This document shows, in pieces, positions 1-17,034 of a DNA stretch of 64,000 nt. Position 1 is the first letter of the stretch, and each line of letters starts with the position of its first letter. The position numbers and the translations under genes are program-made. The notes under the pieces are model-generated. The model ran no database searches, was not told where the DNA came from, and was given only the letters and a program-made list of their open reading frames with translations. The DNA is taken from positions 165,250,226-165,314,225 of the forward strand of contig CM053031.1 in assembly GCA_028564925.1 (NCBI GenBank). The letters are read 5' to 3'. This stretch comes from Lithobates sylvaticus (lineage: Eukaryota; Chordata; Amphibia; Anura; Ranidae).

Positions 1-505
1 CCATCGTTTTTCTCTTTGTTGTAAGATTTGGTCAAAATCACCTCTTCTAGGGGACAAATTAAGGGCATATATTCCCTTGATTTGCATCCCTGCTAATTTA
101 CCCTGGTGAAATCTTGCGAAATGCTTGGCCACAGGTTTCTCTGGGTTTTTCTCTCCTATCTCTCTCATATGCTCCCCAATGCGTATTCTTAGTTGGCGTT
201 TAGTCTTCCCTATATATTTTTTTATTACAGGGACAAGTGATCATATAGACTACTTTTGTTGTAGCACAATTAATTAGATCCTTAATCTGAAATGTCTTTT
301 TGTTCTGTGAGTCGCTGAAAGTTGCAGTTCTGTGGATAAAAGGGCATATCTGACAATGCCCACAGGCAAACATGCCTTTAGTTCTAGGGAGTTGGGATAA
401 CCAGGTGGTATTCACATTACGAGTGTATTCTGACTGTATAAGGTTGTCCCCTAGGTTGCATGCTCGTTTAGCGACCATTTTGGGTTTGGCTTTTTGTTGC
501 ATCTG
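1..505 (-). mobile_element. Penelope-like element fragment, GIY-YIG end
   Basis: On the minus strand the 200-502 stretch reads as the region before and at the start of a Penelope GIY-YIG endonuclease. It has the Cys pattern CGHCQICPF, then KVVYMITCPC where the GIY-YIG fold begins. Below 200 the same strand still reads, in pieces, as the rest of that domain: GEHMREIGE near 150-170 and DFDQILQQREKRW at the window edge. In this family the domain is the DNA endonuclease that acts with the reverse transcriptase. The fragment is cut by the window edge and is decayed. Its protein differs from the Penelope copy at 45-54 kb, so it represents another lineage. Confidence 0.75.
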
Positions 506-975
506 CTAGATTAGTCAGTATATTTTCTTTCAATTGCTCCCCTTCCCTCTTTCCTTCCCTTAGGCTCGAGCACCCAGGGGGCATTTGTGACAACCAGCCA
601 CATAATACTGGGCACTTATTAATTCCCTATTTTTGCTTTTAGCTAATTTTAGCAAATGCTGATTCCAGCAGTAGGCAAGGTCGTCACAAATTTCCTCTGG
701 CATCCGTACGGATTTATGTTATGTTTTGTTACATGTTGTTTGTCCCCCCGTTGTCCACAGTTACCCGGTCTGGTCAAATAGAACCAGCAGGATAACCTAT
801 GTATAGCATAGTCTTATTTCTGGTATTTTGGTAATAAAAATTTGGTACATGTAAACGATTTAAATATCTTTAATAAATCCTCATATATTTTAGATACGGT
901 TTCCTGACATCTACTTAACTTGACACCACTGCCCAATAAGCCCCACTTTTTTATCTCCGACTATTGGAGATATTT
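506..975. other. No gene seen; unassigned AT-rich sequence
   Basis: The stretch lies between the Penelope fragment and the start of the minisatellite. It may include untranslated parts of the Penelope element. I see no open frame with family character, no terminal repeat and no RNA fold. Confidence 0.5.
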
Positions 976-3900
976 TTATTTTTTCACCAATGCAGCCAGC
1001 CTGTGTCCCCTCCCCCAGTGCAGCCTGCGCCCCCCCCCCCCCCAGTGCAGCCTGTGTCCCCCAGTGCAACATGTGTCATTAGTGCAGAATGTGTCCCCAG
1101 TGCAGCCTGTGCCCCCCCAGTGCAGTATCTGTCCCCCAGTGCCGCATATGTCCCCCAGTGCAGCCTGTGTCCCCAGTGTCCCCCAGTGCAGCCTGTGTCC
1201 CCAGTGTCCCCCAGTGCAGCCTGTGCCCCCCTTAGTGCAGCATGTGTCCCCCCAGTGCAGCCTGTGTCCCACCCAGTACCGCATGTGTCCCCCCAGTGCC
1301 GCATGTGTCCCTTAGTGCAGCCTGTGTCCCCCAGTGTCCCCCAGTTCAGAATGTGCCCCCCCCCCAGTGCAGCATGTGTCCCCCCAGTGCTGCATGTGTC
1401 CCCCCAGTGCTGCATGTGTCCCCCCAGTGCTGCATGTGTCCCCCAGTGCTGCCTGTGTCCCTCAGTGAAGCCTGTGTCCCCAGTGTCCCCCAGTGCAGCA
1501 TGTGTCCCCCAGTGTCCCCCAGTGCAGCATGTGTCCCCCCAGTGCAGCATGTGTCCCCCCAGTGCAGCATGTGTCCCCCCAGTGCAGCATGTGTCCCCCC
1601 AGTGCAGCCTGTGTCCCCCAGTGCAGCCTGTGTCCCCAGTGTCCCCCAGTGCAGCCTGTGTCCCCAGTGTCCCCCAGTGCAGCATGTGTTCCGAGTGCAG
1701 TATGTGTCCCCAGTGCAGTCTGTGTCCCCAGTGTCCCCAGTGCAGAATGTGTCCCCAGTGCAGAATGTGTCCCCAGTGCAGAATGTGTCCCCCCGGTGCA
1801 GCCTGTGTCCCCCCCCCCGGTGCAGCCTGTGTCCCCCCGGTGCAGCCTGTGTCCCCCCGGTGCAGCCTGTGTCCCCCCGGTGCAGCCTGTGTCCCCCCCC
1901 GGTGCAGCCTGTGTCCCCCCCCGGTGCAGCCTGTGTCCCCCCCCAGTGCAGCCTGTGTCCCCCCCCCGTGCAGCCTGTGTCCCCCCCGTGCAGCCTGTGT
2001 CCCCCCCGTGCAGCCTGTGTCCCCCCCGTGCAGCCTGTGTCCCCCCCGTGCATCCTGTGTCCCCCCCCCCCCCGTGCATCCTGTGTCCCCCCCGTGCATC
2101 CTGTGTCCCCCCCGTGCATCCTGTGTCCCCCCAGTGCAGTATGTGTCCCCCCAGTGCAGCCTGTGTCCCCAGTGTCCCCCAGTGCAGCATATGTCCCCCA
2201 GTGCAGCCTGTGTCCCCAGTGTCCCCCAGTGCAGCATGTGTCCCCCCCCCAGTGCAGCATGTGTCCCCCCCCAGTGCTGCATGTGTCCCCCTCAGTGCTG
2301 CATGTGTCCCCCCCAGTGCTGCATGTGTCCCCCCCAGTGCAGCATGTGTCCCCCAGTGCAGCCTGTGTCCCCAGTGTCCCTCAGTGCAGCATGTGTCCCT
2401 AGTGCAGTGTGTGTCCCCCCGTGCAGCTTGTGTCCCCCGTGCAGCTTGTGTCCCCCGTGCAGCTTGTGTCCCCCGTGCAGCTTGTTTCCCCCCAGTGCCG
2501 CATGTGTGCCCCCCCAGTGCCGCATGTGTCCCCAGTGTCCCCCTGTGTCCCCCCCCCAGTGCAGCCTGTGTCCCCCCCCAGTGCAGCCTGTGTCCCCCAG
2601 TGCAGCCTGTGTCCCCCAGTGCAGCCTGTGTGTCCCCAGTGCAGCCTGTGTCCCCAGTGCAGCCTGTGTCCCCCAGTGTCCCCCAGTGTGCCTGTGCTGT
2701 GTCCCCCAGTGCAGCCTGTGTCCCCCAGTGCAGCCTGTGTCCCCCAGTGCAGCCTGTGTCCCCCAGTGCAGCCTGTGTCCCCCCCCCAGTGCAGCCTGTG
2801 TCCCCCCAGTGCAGCCTGTGTCCCCCAGTGCAGCCTGTGTCCCCAGTGTGTCCCCCAGTGCAGCCTGTGTCCCCCCCGTGCAGCCTGTGTCCCCCCCAGT
2901 GCAGCCTGTGTCCCCAGTGTCCCCCCCCGAGTGCAGCATGTGTCCCGAGTGCAGTATGTGTCCCCAGTGCAGCCTGTGTCCCCAGTGTCCCCAGTGCAGA
3001 ATGTGTCCCCCCCCAGTGCAGAATGTGTCCCCAGTGCAGAATGTGTCCCCCCCCCCAGTGCAGCCTGTGTCCCCCCCCTGCAGCCTGTGTCCCCCCCCCG
3101 TGCAGCCTGTGTCCCCCCCGTGCAGCCTGTGTCCCCCCCCTTGTGCAGCCTGTGTCCCCCCCCGTGCAGCCTGTGTCCCCCCCCCCGTGCAGCCTGTGTC
3201 CCCCCCGTGCAGCCTGTGTCCCCCAGTGCAGCCTGTGTCCCCCCGTGCAGCCTGTGTCCCCCCCAGTGTGCAGCCTGTGTCCCCCCAGTGCAGCCTGTGT
3301 CCCCCCCCCAGTGCAGCCTGTGTCCCCAGTGTCCCCCAGTGCAGCCTGTGTCCCCCAGCCTGTGTCCCCCCAGTGTCCCCCCAGTGCAGCCTGTGTCCCC
3401 CCAGTGTCCCCCAGTGCAGCATGTGTCCCCCCAGTGCAGCCTGTGTCCCCCAGTGTCCCCCAGTGCAGCAGCTGTGTCCCCCCCAGTGCAGCATGTGTCC
3501 CCCCGTGCAGCTTGTGTCCCCCCCGTGCAGCTTGTGTCCCCCGTGCAGCCTGTGTCCCCCCCTCCCCCCGTGCCCCCCCAGTGTCCCCCTGTGTGTCCCC
3601 CCGTGCAGCCTGTGTCCCCCCGTGCAGCTTGTGTCCCCCAGTGCAGCTTGTGTCCCCCGTGTCCCCCCCAGTGCAGTTGTGTCCCCCCCCAGTGCAGCCT
3701 GTGTCCCCCCCCCCCAGTGTCCCCCCCAGTGCAGCCTGTGTGCCCCCCCCAGTGCAGCCTGTGTCCCCAGTGTCCCCCAGTGCAGCCTGTGTCCCCAGTG
3801 TCCCCCAGTGCAGCCTGTGTCCCCCCCCAGTGTCCCCCAGTGCAGCCTGTGTCCCCAGTGTCCCCCAGTGCAGCCTGTGTCCCCCAGTGCAGCCTGTGTC

Positions 3901-4143
3901 CCCCAGTGCAGCCTGTGTCCCCCAGTGCAGCCTGGGTCCCCCCATGCAGCCTGTGTCCCCAGTGCAGAATGTGTTCCCAGTGCAGCATGTGAACCCAGTG
4001 CAGCCTGTGCCCCCCCCCCCCAGTGCAGCCTTTGTCCCCCCCATGCAACCTGTGTCCCCCCCAGTGCAGCCTGTGTCCCTCCCAGTCCATCATGTGTCCC
4101 CCAGTGCCGCATGTGTCCCCCAGTGCCGCATGTATACCCCAGT
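976..4143. repeat. Minisatellite block A, 19-20 bp C-rich unit
   Basis: This is a tandem array of a unit like CCCCCAGTGCAGCCTGTGTC. The C run varies from 3 to about 12, and variants carry GCATGTG, CCGCATGTG or GTGCATC cores. Some units are short (CCCCAGTGTC) and form composite patterns. The unit has no stop codon in most registers and its length is usually not a multiple of three. Long open frames of up to about 1000 codons therefore appear on both strands in several frames; they are by-products. The block starts at the sequence caccaatgcagccagcc, which also begins the three later blocks. Confidence 0.95.
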
Positions 4144-4417
4144 GCAAACACTTTTTAGGACAATAAATAACTTGCATATAAGCCTTTAAAACAGGTGAAC
4201 AGGCGAACAGGCAATGTTCGAGTCGAACATGAGTTTGACTCAAACTCGAAGCTCATCCCTACTAGCCAGGCCTCAAGGGTTACTCGCCACCAGCTGCCCC
4301 GCCCAACCCCTACCGTGTCTTGCCCCTAAACACGATCTCATAAATGATCTCATGAAATTACACTTAAATGTTTTATGCAGAATTAAGTTATAAACATAAA
4401 TATTAACAACAACTTTG
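4144..4417. repeat. Spacer 1 between minisatellite blocks, transposon-end-like
   Basis: About 275 bp of non-array sequence. It contains a palindromic stretch (gttcgagtcgaac, then gagtttgactcaaactc) and the terminal motif gctcatccctac, as seen at the ends of frog hAT-like elements. After that comes a short unique sequence leading back into caccaatgcagcc. By eye it is identical to the spacer at 6279-6553, so the two belong to one duplicated unit of about 2.1 kb. Confidence 0.85.
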
Positions 4418-6553
<2,136 letters not shown>

Positions 6554-7970
6554 TCCACCAATGCAGCCAGCCTGTGTCCCCTCCCCCAGGGCAGCCTGTG
6601 TCCCCCAGTGCAGCCTGTGTCCCCCAGTGCAACATGTGTCCCCCCCAGTGCAGCCTGTGCCCCCCCCCCCCCCCCCCCCCAGTGCAGCCTGTGCCCCCCC
6701 CCAGTGCAGCCTGTGTCCCCCCCAGTGCAGCCTGTGTCCCCCCCCCCCCCAGTGCAGTATGTGTCCCCCCAGTGCAGCCTGTGTCCCCAGTGTCCCCCAG
6801 TGCAGCCTGTGTCCCCCAGTGTCCCCCCGTGCAGCCTATGCCCCCCTTAGTGCAGCCTGTGTCCCCCCTCCCAGTGCAGCCTGTGTCCCCCAGTGCAACA
6901 TGTGCCCTTAGTGCAGAATGTGTCCCCAGTGCAGCATGTGTCCCCAGTGCAGCCTGTGCCCCCCCATTGCAGCCTCCCCCCGTGCAGTATGTGTCCCCCA
7001 ATGCCGCATATGTCCCCCAGTGCAGCCTGTGTCCCCAGTGTCCCCCAGTGCAGCCTGTGTCCCCAGTGTCCCCCCAGTGCAGCCTGTGTCCCCCCAGTGC
7101 AGCCTGTGTCCCCCCAGTGCAGCCTGTGTCCCACCCAGTACCGCATGTGTCCCCCAGTGTCCCCCAGTTCAGAATGTGTCCCCCCAGTGCAGCATGTGTC
7201 CCCCCCCAGTGCAGCCTGTGCCCCCAGTGTCCCCCAGTGCAGCCTGTGCCCCCAGTGTCCCCCAGTGCAGCCTGTGTCCCCCAGTGCAGCCTGTGCCCCC
7301 CCCCCCCCCCCTGTGTCCCCCAGTGCAGCCTGTGCCCCCCCCCCCCAGTGTCCCCCAGTGCAGCATGTGTCCCCCAGTGTCCCCCAGTGCAGCCTGTGTC
7401 CCCCCCAGTGCAGCCTGTGTCCCCCCCAGTGCAGCCTGTGTCCCCCCCAGTGCAGCCTGTGTCCCCCCCAGTGCAGCCTGTATCCCCCCCCCCAGTGCAG
7501 CCTGTGTCCCCCAGTGTCCCCCAGTGCAGCCTGTGTCCCCCCCCAGTGCAGCCTGTGTCCTGTGTGTCCCCCCCAGTGCAGCCTGTGTCCCCCCCAGTGC
7601 AGCCTGTGTCCCCCCCCCAGTGCAGCCTGTGTCCCCCCCCCAGTGCAGCCTGTGTCCCCCCCCAGTGCAGCCTGTGTCCCCCAGCCTGTGTCCCCAGTGT
7701 CCCCCAGTGTGCCCCCCCCCCCCCAGTGCAGCATGTGTCCCCCCCCCAGTGCAGCCTGTGTCCCCCCCCCCCCCCATGTGTCCCTCCCCCCCAGTGCAGC
7801 CTGTGTCCCCAGAGCAGCCTGTGTCCCCAGAGCAGCCTGTGTCCCCAGTGCAGTATGTGTCTCCAGTGCAGCCTGTGTCCCCCCAGTGCAGCCTGTGTAC
7901 CCCCCAGTGCAGCCTGTGTACCCCCCAGTGCATCATGTGTCCCCCCCAGTGCAGCCTGTGCCCCCCCCCT
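6554..7970. repeat. Minisatellite block C
   Basis: Same unit as the other blocks, with long C runs (up to about 20 near 6660). It ends without the AT-rich spacer, passing directly through ctttgtccaccaatgcagcc into block D. That lead-in is shared with blocks B and C, so this junction is a shortened form of the same block boundary. Confidence 0.9.
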
Positions 7971-11540
<3,570 letters not shown>

Positions 11541-11577
11541 CTCCGATTGCTGGGAGAACGGCTCCCACACTCGCAAG

Positions 11578-11613
11578 CCCTCAAAATCCACTCGCGAGTG
11601 GATTTTTTGAGGG
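11578..11613. repeat. Short near-perfect palindrome
   Basis: The core atccactcgcgagtggat is a perfect palindrome. It is flanked by ccctcaaa on one side and tttgaggg on the other, with only a 2-nt difference in the A/T run. It sits immediately before the (TA) tract. Confidence 0.85.

Positions 11614-11616
<3 letters not shown>

Positions 11617-11688
<72 letters not shown>
11617..11688. repeat. (TA)36 microsatellite
   Basis: 72 bp of uninterrupted TA repeat directly follow the palindrome. It is likely to be length-variable and prone to cruciform extrusion. Confidence 0.97.
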
Positions 11689-11691
<3 letters not shown>

Positions 11692-11699
11692 TGCCACTA

Positions 11700-12010
11700 A
11701 CTAACCTGCCTGCCTAATCTGGCTTAATTTATCTCCGTCCACACACTGTACATGGGCACCATGTAAGCACCTTATATAATATGAGGCTTGGATTTAGTCC
11801 CCCGAAGCCATGATTGGCAAAAGGCACCCTGCCTTTGGCCAATTATGGCTCTCTCAGCAGAGCGTACTGTGATTGGCCAAAGCATGCAGGTCAGGTGTTT
11901 CGCTCAAATTTCCAGTGTACGCCCCACAATATTCGCTGTTTGGCAAACGAATGAACACCCGATGTTCGAATGGAACTTACTTTCGATACAAACATCAAGC
12001 TCATCCCTAG
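11700..12010. mobile_element. hAT-like non-autonomous element, terminal part
   Basis: The sequence has the inverted motif ttggccaat/attggccaa around 11857-11880, then gatgttcgaatggaac and the terminal motif aagctcatccctag. The same terminal motif occurs in both minisatellite spacers. As tagggatg in the other orientation it also starts the element at 55884. The family is inferred from these ends; no transposase is present. Confidence 0.45.
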
Positions 12011-12484
12011 TGTAGACAAAGATGGCAGAATTTGCCTCTACTATAAATTACATAATAGATGCCCATGATGAAAGGGATGACTTTCAGAACTATTGGGGTT
12101 AAAAAGAATTAATCTCTAAGGCCTATGCATATCAGATATATCTGGATTCATGAACATCTTAGAAGCCATCTTGTTCATCTGTAAAAAGGGTGAATTTAAG
12201 ATCATATATTTTAAACAGGGATCCTTACAGAAAACTTTTAAAGCCTTATCGCCTATTTTCTCAGGTTGTAAATTGTGAATTCCAGACAGATAAGGAACTA
12301 GCCATGGGGCCAGTGTATATGTTATAGGGAGTTTCAATGGGAACAATGAACTGAGAGAGACGTATATATTTTTTTTTTCTTACATGGCTGAGAAAAGAAA
12401 AGGGGCTTATTCAAAAGATATTTCATGAACAAAAATTATTCACTACAAGTAATTATATTAGCAATATTTTTTGTTATATTATTA
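12011..12484. other. No gene recognised
   Basis: Mixed sequence between a transposon end and the polypurine tract. A 76-codon open frame on the minus strand (12116-12346) has no family motif that I recognise. It may be a fragment of an old retroelement. Confidence 0.4.
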
Positions 12485-13150
12485 TTACATATATCCGAGC
12501 AAAAAAAAAAATAAAAAGAAGTAAAAAAAGGAATAAAAATAAAAAGAAGGAAAAAAAGAAAAAAAAATAAGGAAGAATAATAAGAAAGAAAAAAGAAAGG
12601 GAAAAGAAGGAAAAGGAAGAAAGAAAGAAGAAAAGGAAAAAGAAGAATAAAAGAAAAAAAAAAAAAAATTAAAAAAAGAAAGAAGGTAAAAAAAAAAAAG
12701 AAAAAAAAAGGAAAAAAAGAAGTAAAAGAAAGGAAAAGAAAAGAAAAAATGGAAGAAATAAAGAAAAGAAAAGAAATGAAGAGAAAAATGAAGGAAAAAA
12801 AAAGAAAGAAAAATAAAAAGGAAAATAAGAAGAAGAGAGGGGAGAAAGAAGGAAGAAAAAAAAGAAAGAAAAAAGGAAATTGAAAAAGAAAATAAAAGAA
12901 TGGAGAAAGAAAAAAGAAAGAAAAAGAAGAAAGAAGGGAAGGAAAGGTAAAAAAAAAAAGGGAAGAAAGAATGAAAAAAAAAAAAAAGAAAATAGAAAAA
13001 GAAGGAAGAAAAAAAAGGGAAAAAAAAAAAAATGGGGGGAATGGAAAAATAAAAAAATGTGAAGGGGAAAAAAATGGGGAAGGGGAAAAAAATGGAAAGA
13101 TGGGGGAAAAATGGAGATGAAGGGGGGGGAAAAATGGGGGAAAAATGATG
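12485..13150. repeat. Polypurine tract, about 650 bp
   Basis: The plus strand is almost wholly A and G, with a handful of pyrimidines. It grades from A-rich (aaaag, aagaa) on the left to ggggaaaaatgg on the right. The open frame of Lys and Arg codons inside (12880-13062) is a composition effect. Such tracts can adopt triplex (H-DNA) structures. Confidence 0.93.
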
Positions 13151-13339
13151 GAAGGGGCGAGCAGTTATATGGATGTTTAATGGAACAATGACATCTAATT
13201 GTGTTTATAATTTTTAAATATATATTTTTTTTATATTGTAGTCATTATTTTATTGTTTGTTTTTACTCATTGAAGTATATTAGTATATATAATAATATAA
13301 TGGTAGTATGTTTGTGATACTATGAATACGTTTAACGGT

Positions 13340-14110
13340 GTCAGGGACCTGCCAGGACAGAACGGGGGTATGTGCGTGCGTGCATGCACACACGTGTTCC
13401 TGGTCAGACTAGACAGCGGCGCCTGTATGTGCGTGTGCACCAGTGCATGCCCCAGGTGCGCGTGTGTGCGCAACGGGTGCAGGCACGTGCATGCTAAGCA
13501 CTGCTTGGCACCAATAGGCTTTCAAAAGAACAGCAGCTGCACTTGTGCGGTGCTGTTTGATCTGCAGCTCTGTGCCTAGTAACCTGTATCCTGCCAGCTG
13601 ATCACCTGTACCGACCCGCTCTGTTGACCTACCCATTATCTCCAATCCTGACCTTGGCTTGCCTGACCCTGCTTATACTTCCTGCTTGTTTACCTGTTGC
13701 CAACCTCCGCCTGTTTATCTGAACCTGCTTCAGCCTGCTGCATTAACCTGCCTGATAATCTACTCTGACCCTGCTACTGCCTGTTACCTTGCTCTGTCTA
13801 TTTCCTGTGTTGACCCGGCTTGTCTCACCCAGCTCCAGCTTGTTGCTGATCCTGCATCTACTAGCTCATCAGGTCGCTGACCTGTCCTGCCTCTGCTGTC
13901 ATCTGCAGTTACAGCCATTCCTGGAGGGTCATCATCCTACTACTGTGCCAGCTGCTACAACTTCCACAGGCACTCTTTCCTCACTGGGCTCACGAGACCA
14001 CTGTCCCCACTCCAGTGGCACCTGAGCCAGGGCTGTAAGAGAGATCTCCTCATACAAGTCAGGCTCTACTACGTGGTACATAAAAAACAATACATATATT
14101 CTAACAGTAA
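13340..14110. mobile_element. Possible solo LTR of an old LTR element
   Basis: The stretch opens with tgtcagggacctgcc, followed by alternating TG/CG-rich sequence. A long CCTGC/CTGACC-rich section then runs from 13610 to 13930, a composition I associate with frog LTRs. A later section contains cctgagccagggctgtaag. I found no matching target duplication and no internal domain, so both the boundaries and the class are uncertain. Confidence 0.3.
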
Positions 14111-14724
14111 AATACATGAGATATAATGCTTGGGATTTTGAGGGCCAAATTACCTAACTCTCAAGATATGTGAGAGTTAAGTTAATTATGTTGGTTAGAC
14201 TTTTCTCAATGCTATGTATCTGAGAATCAGACTAAAAGTCTGGTAACGTCTGACATATAAATGACATCTTATCATAGTTTATAGTTTTCTTTAAAGCTTA
14301 AGTCAAAGGTTATTTAAAAGGACATGTTGACATGTTATGTAAATGAGCAAAATCATTTTTAACCTCTTCGCGCCCGTGCTATAGCCGAAAGACGGCTGCA
14401 GCGCGGACGCTCTCTGCTGGGAGGACGTCCCTGGACGTCCTCCTGTTTACTTCCCTAATGCGCGCTCCTGAGAGCGCACATCGGGGAAGTTCTGTGCTGG
14501 CCGTGTCCGTCGGACACAGCCGATCACAGATCGCTGTAAACGGCCAATCACAGCGGCCGTTTACAGCAAGATCGGCGTGTCCAATAAGAGATGATCTCAT
14601 ATGTAAACATATGAGATCATCTGTCAGCGCCGCTCTCCCTCCTCACACAGACAGCGTGTGAGGAGAGAGAGATGAACGGCTGCAGCAGCCGTAAGTAAAA
14701 AAAAAAAAAAAACGAAATGTGTGA

Positions 14725-14975
14725 TCTGTCCCCATCCGTCACCTGTCCCCATCCACCTGTGTCCCCATCCATCTGTCCCCATCCATCTGTCCCCATCCAT
14801 CTGTCCCCATCCATCTGTCCCCACCTGTGTCCCCATCCATCTGTCCCCACCTGTGTCCCCATCCATCTGTCCCCATCCATCGGTCCCCATCCATCGGTCC
14901 CCATCTGTGTCCCCATCCATCTGTCCCCATCCATCTGTCCCCATCCATCTGTCCCCATCCATCTGTCCCCAGTGC
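14725..14975. repeat. Minisatellite, 14-bp CCCCATCCATCTGT unit
   Basis: About sixteen tandem copies of CCCCATCCATCTGT, with CACCTGTGT and CATCGGT variants, lie inside the TTAA-flanked element. Open frames across it on both strands (Pro-Ser-Ile-Cys-Pro-His or Asp-Gly-Trp-Gly repeats) are by-products. Confidence 0.92.
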
Positions 14976-15660
14976 ACCTGTCCCCAGTGCCATATCTGCC
15001 AGCGCCACCTGTCCCCAGTGCCATCTGCCAGTGCCATCTGTCATCAGTGCCACGTGTCATCAGTGCCACGTCAGTGCCATATGTCATCAGTGCCATATCA
15101 GTGTCACCTGTCATCAGTGCCACCTGTCATCAGTGCCACGTATCAGTGCCATCTGTCATCAGTGCCACCTGTCAGTGTCACGTGCCATCTGTCATCAGTG
15201 TCACGTGTCATCAGTGCCACGTGTCGGTGCCATCTGTCATAAGTGCCACCTGTCAGTGTCACGTGCCATCTGTTATCAGTGTCACGTGTCATCAATGCCA
15301 CGTATCAGTGCCATCTGTCATCAGTGTCACGTGTCATCAATGCCATGTATCAGTGCCATCTGTCATCAGTGTCACGTGTCATCAGTGCCACGTGTTGGTG
15401 CCATCGGTCATCAGTGCCACATATTAGTGCCATCTCTCATCAGTGCCACGTATTAGTGCCACATGATATCAGTGCCACGTATTAGTGCCATCTGTCACCA
15501 GTGCCACATATTAGTGCCATCTGTCAGTGTCACATGTCATCAGTGTCACGTGCCATCAGTGCCCCATACTAGTGCCATCTGTCACCAGTGTCATCAGTGC
15601 CACGTATCAGTGCCACCTGTCATCAGTGCCATGTCAGTGCCACGTGTCATTGTCCTGGTG
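14976..15660. repeat. Minisatellite, CATCAGTGCCACGTGT-type unit
   Basis: Tandem units of 12-20 bp built from CATCAGTGCC followed by ACGTGT, ATCTGT, ACCTGT or ACGTATTAG. It follows directly on the previous array inside the same transposon. The CAGTGC core and the trailing TGT recall the 10-kb array at 976-11236. Confidence 0.9.
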
Positions 15661-16511
15661 CTCCAGGGCCTTCAAAAGTGTAATAGGTAGTCAACAAGTT
15701 AGATGTGTAATTTATGCTCCTAGAACACGTGATGGCGCTCCCTGCATTTTGGGCCTCTCTAAGTGGCCAGGCTGTGTAAAAGTCCCACACATGTGGTATT
15801 GTAATACTCAGGAGGAGTAGCAGAATTTATTTTGGGGTGTCATTTGTGGTATACACATTCCATGTGAGAGAAATAACCTATTACAATGACAATTTTGTGG
15901 GAAAAAAATAAAAAATAAAAAAATAATTCATTTTGCAAAGAACTGTGGGAAAAAAATGACAACATCAAAAAGCTCACCATGCCTCTTACTAAATACCTTG
16001 GAATGTCTACTTTCAAAAAGGGGGTCATTTGGGGGGTATTTGTACTTTCCTGGCTTGTTCGGGTCACAAGAAATGAGATAGGTCACCAGTACATCAGATG
16101 TGATCAATTTTGTATAATTTGCACCACAGCTGGTAGAGTCTGTAACTTTCACAAAGACCAAATAATATCCACTAATTTGGGTTATTTTTACCAAAGATAT
16201 GTGGCAGTATAAATTGTGGCCAAAATTTATGAAGAAAAATTAATAATTTGCTAAATTTTATCACAGAAAATGCGTTTTTTTTTTTCAAAATTTTTGGTCT
16301 TTTTTCATTTATAGCGCAAAAAATAAAAAACCCAGAGGTGATCAAATACCACCAAAAGAAATCTCTATTTGTGGGGAAAAAAGGAAAAAAAATTCATTTG
16401 GGTACAGTATTGCATGACTGAGTAATTGTCATTCAAAATGTGAGAGCACCGAAAGCTGAAAATTGGTCTGGGCAGGAAGGGTGTTTAAGTGCCCAGTAAG
16501 CAAGTGGTTAA

Positions 16512-17034
16512 TACAACATTGCCCCCTTTTGGTAACTATGTCAAATGTCCGATACTGCCTTCTAGGCAGTAATGCCACGGTTACATAGTAAACAAAACGT
16601 AATTTGACGACATTGATTACGTGAAAAGCAAATACACACCCACTTTCTGGGGGATAAAGATTATATACACATGGCAAGAGGGGGAAAGGAAAGGAGAACG
16701 ATAGGTGAACGGAAAGATCAAAGAAGGGAAAGGTGTCCATTGGAACACAGCTGGCACATCTGAGACAAAAGGAGTTTAAGATTTCTGGTAAAGTATAGAT
16801 TCTATTTACCTATATGTAATTAATTGTTTGAACATATGCTTAGCTGGGCCATTTACTCTTTGTAGCATAGTTGGAGTTGAGTTATTTCTAACTGCAGTAT
16901 GAGATAGCTCTTGTTGCAATTAAAGAGAGAAATACACACATTTGTATATCTCATAAGGCTAAAGGCAATCCTAGTGAATGGCTTAGTTATAATGTATGCT
17001 TAAACATTAATTTCTATCTAAATGTGTCTTTACC
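16512..17034. other. No gene seen
   Basis: Unassigned sequence between two TTAA-flanked transposons. No open frame with family motifs and no terminal repeats are visible. Confidence 0.45.

Larger units (their letters stand above)
14359..16511. mobile_element. TTAA-flanked non-autonomous transposon (piggyBac-like)
   Basis: The left end TTAACCTCTTCGCGCCC and the reverse complement of the right end (TTAACCACTTGCTTACTGGGC) are related inverted termini. Each starts with TTAA, the piggyBac target. The right-hand 300 bp (tttatagcgcaaaaaataaaa, cccagaggtgatcaaatacc) is a motif series I recognise from many ranid loci. A hairpin-rich left section (cggccaatcacagcggccg; tcatatgtaaacatatga) precedes two internal minisatellites. 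No transposase frame is present, so it would need help from an autonomous relative. Assignment to piggyBac rests on the TTAA target and not on a protein. Confidence 0.7.

Noticed and set aside
964-4158. Open frame of 1064 codons rich in Cys-Pro, Ser-Ala-Ala-Cys and Val-Gln-Pro repeats
   Set aside because: It is a translation of the 19-20 bp minisatellite. Comparable frames exist in the other frames and on the opposite strand, and unit-length changes would shift any real frame.
12880-13062. Lys/Arg-rich 60-codon frame
   Set aside because: A composition effect of the polypurine tract.
14617-15456. Open frames with Asp-Gly-Trp-Gly or Pro-Ser-Ile-Cys-Pro-His repeats
   Set aside because: Translations of two minisatellites inside a transposon, open on both strands.
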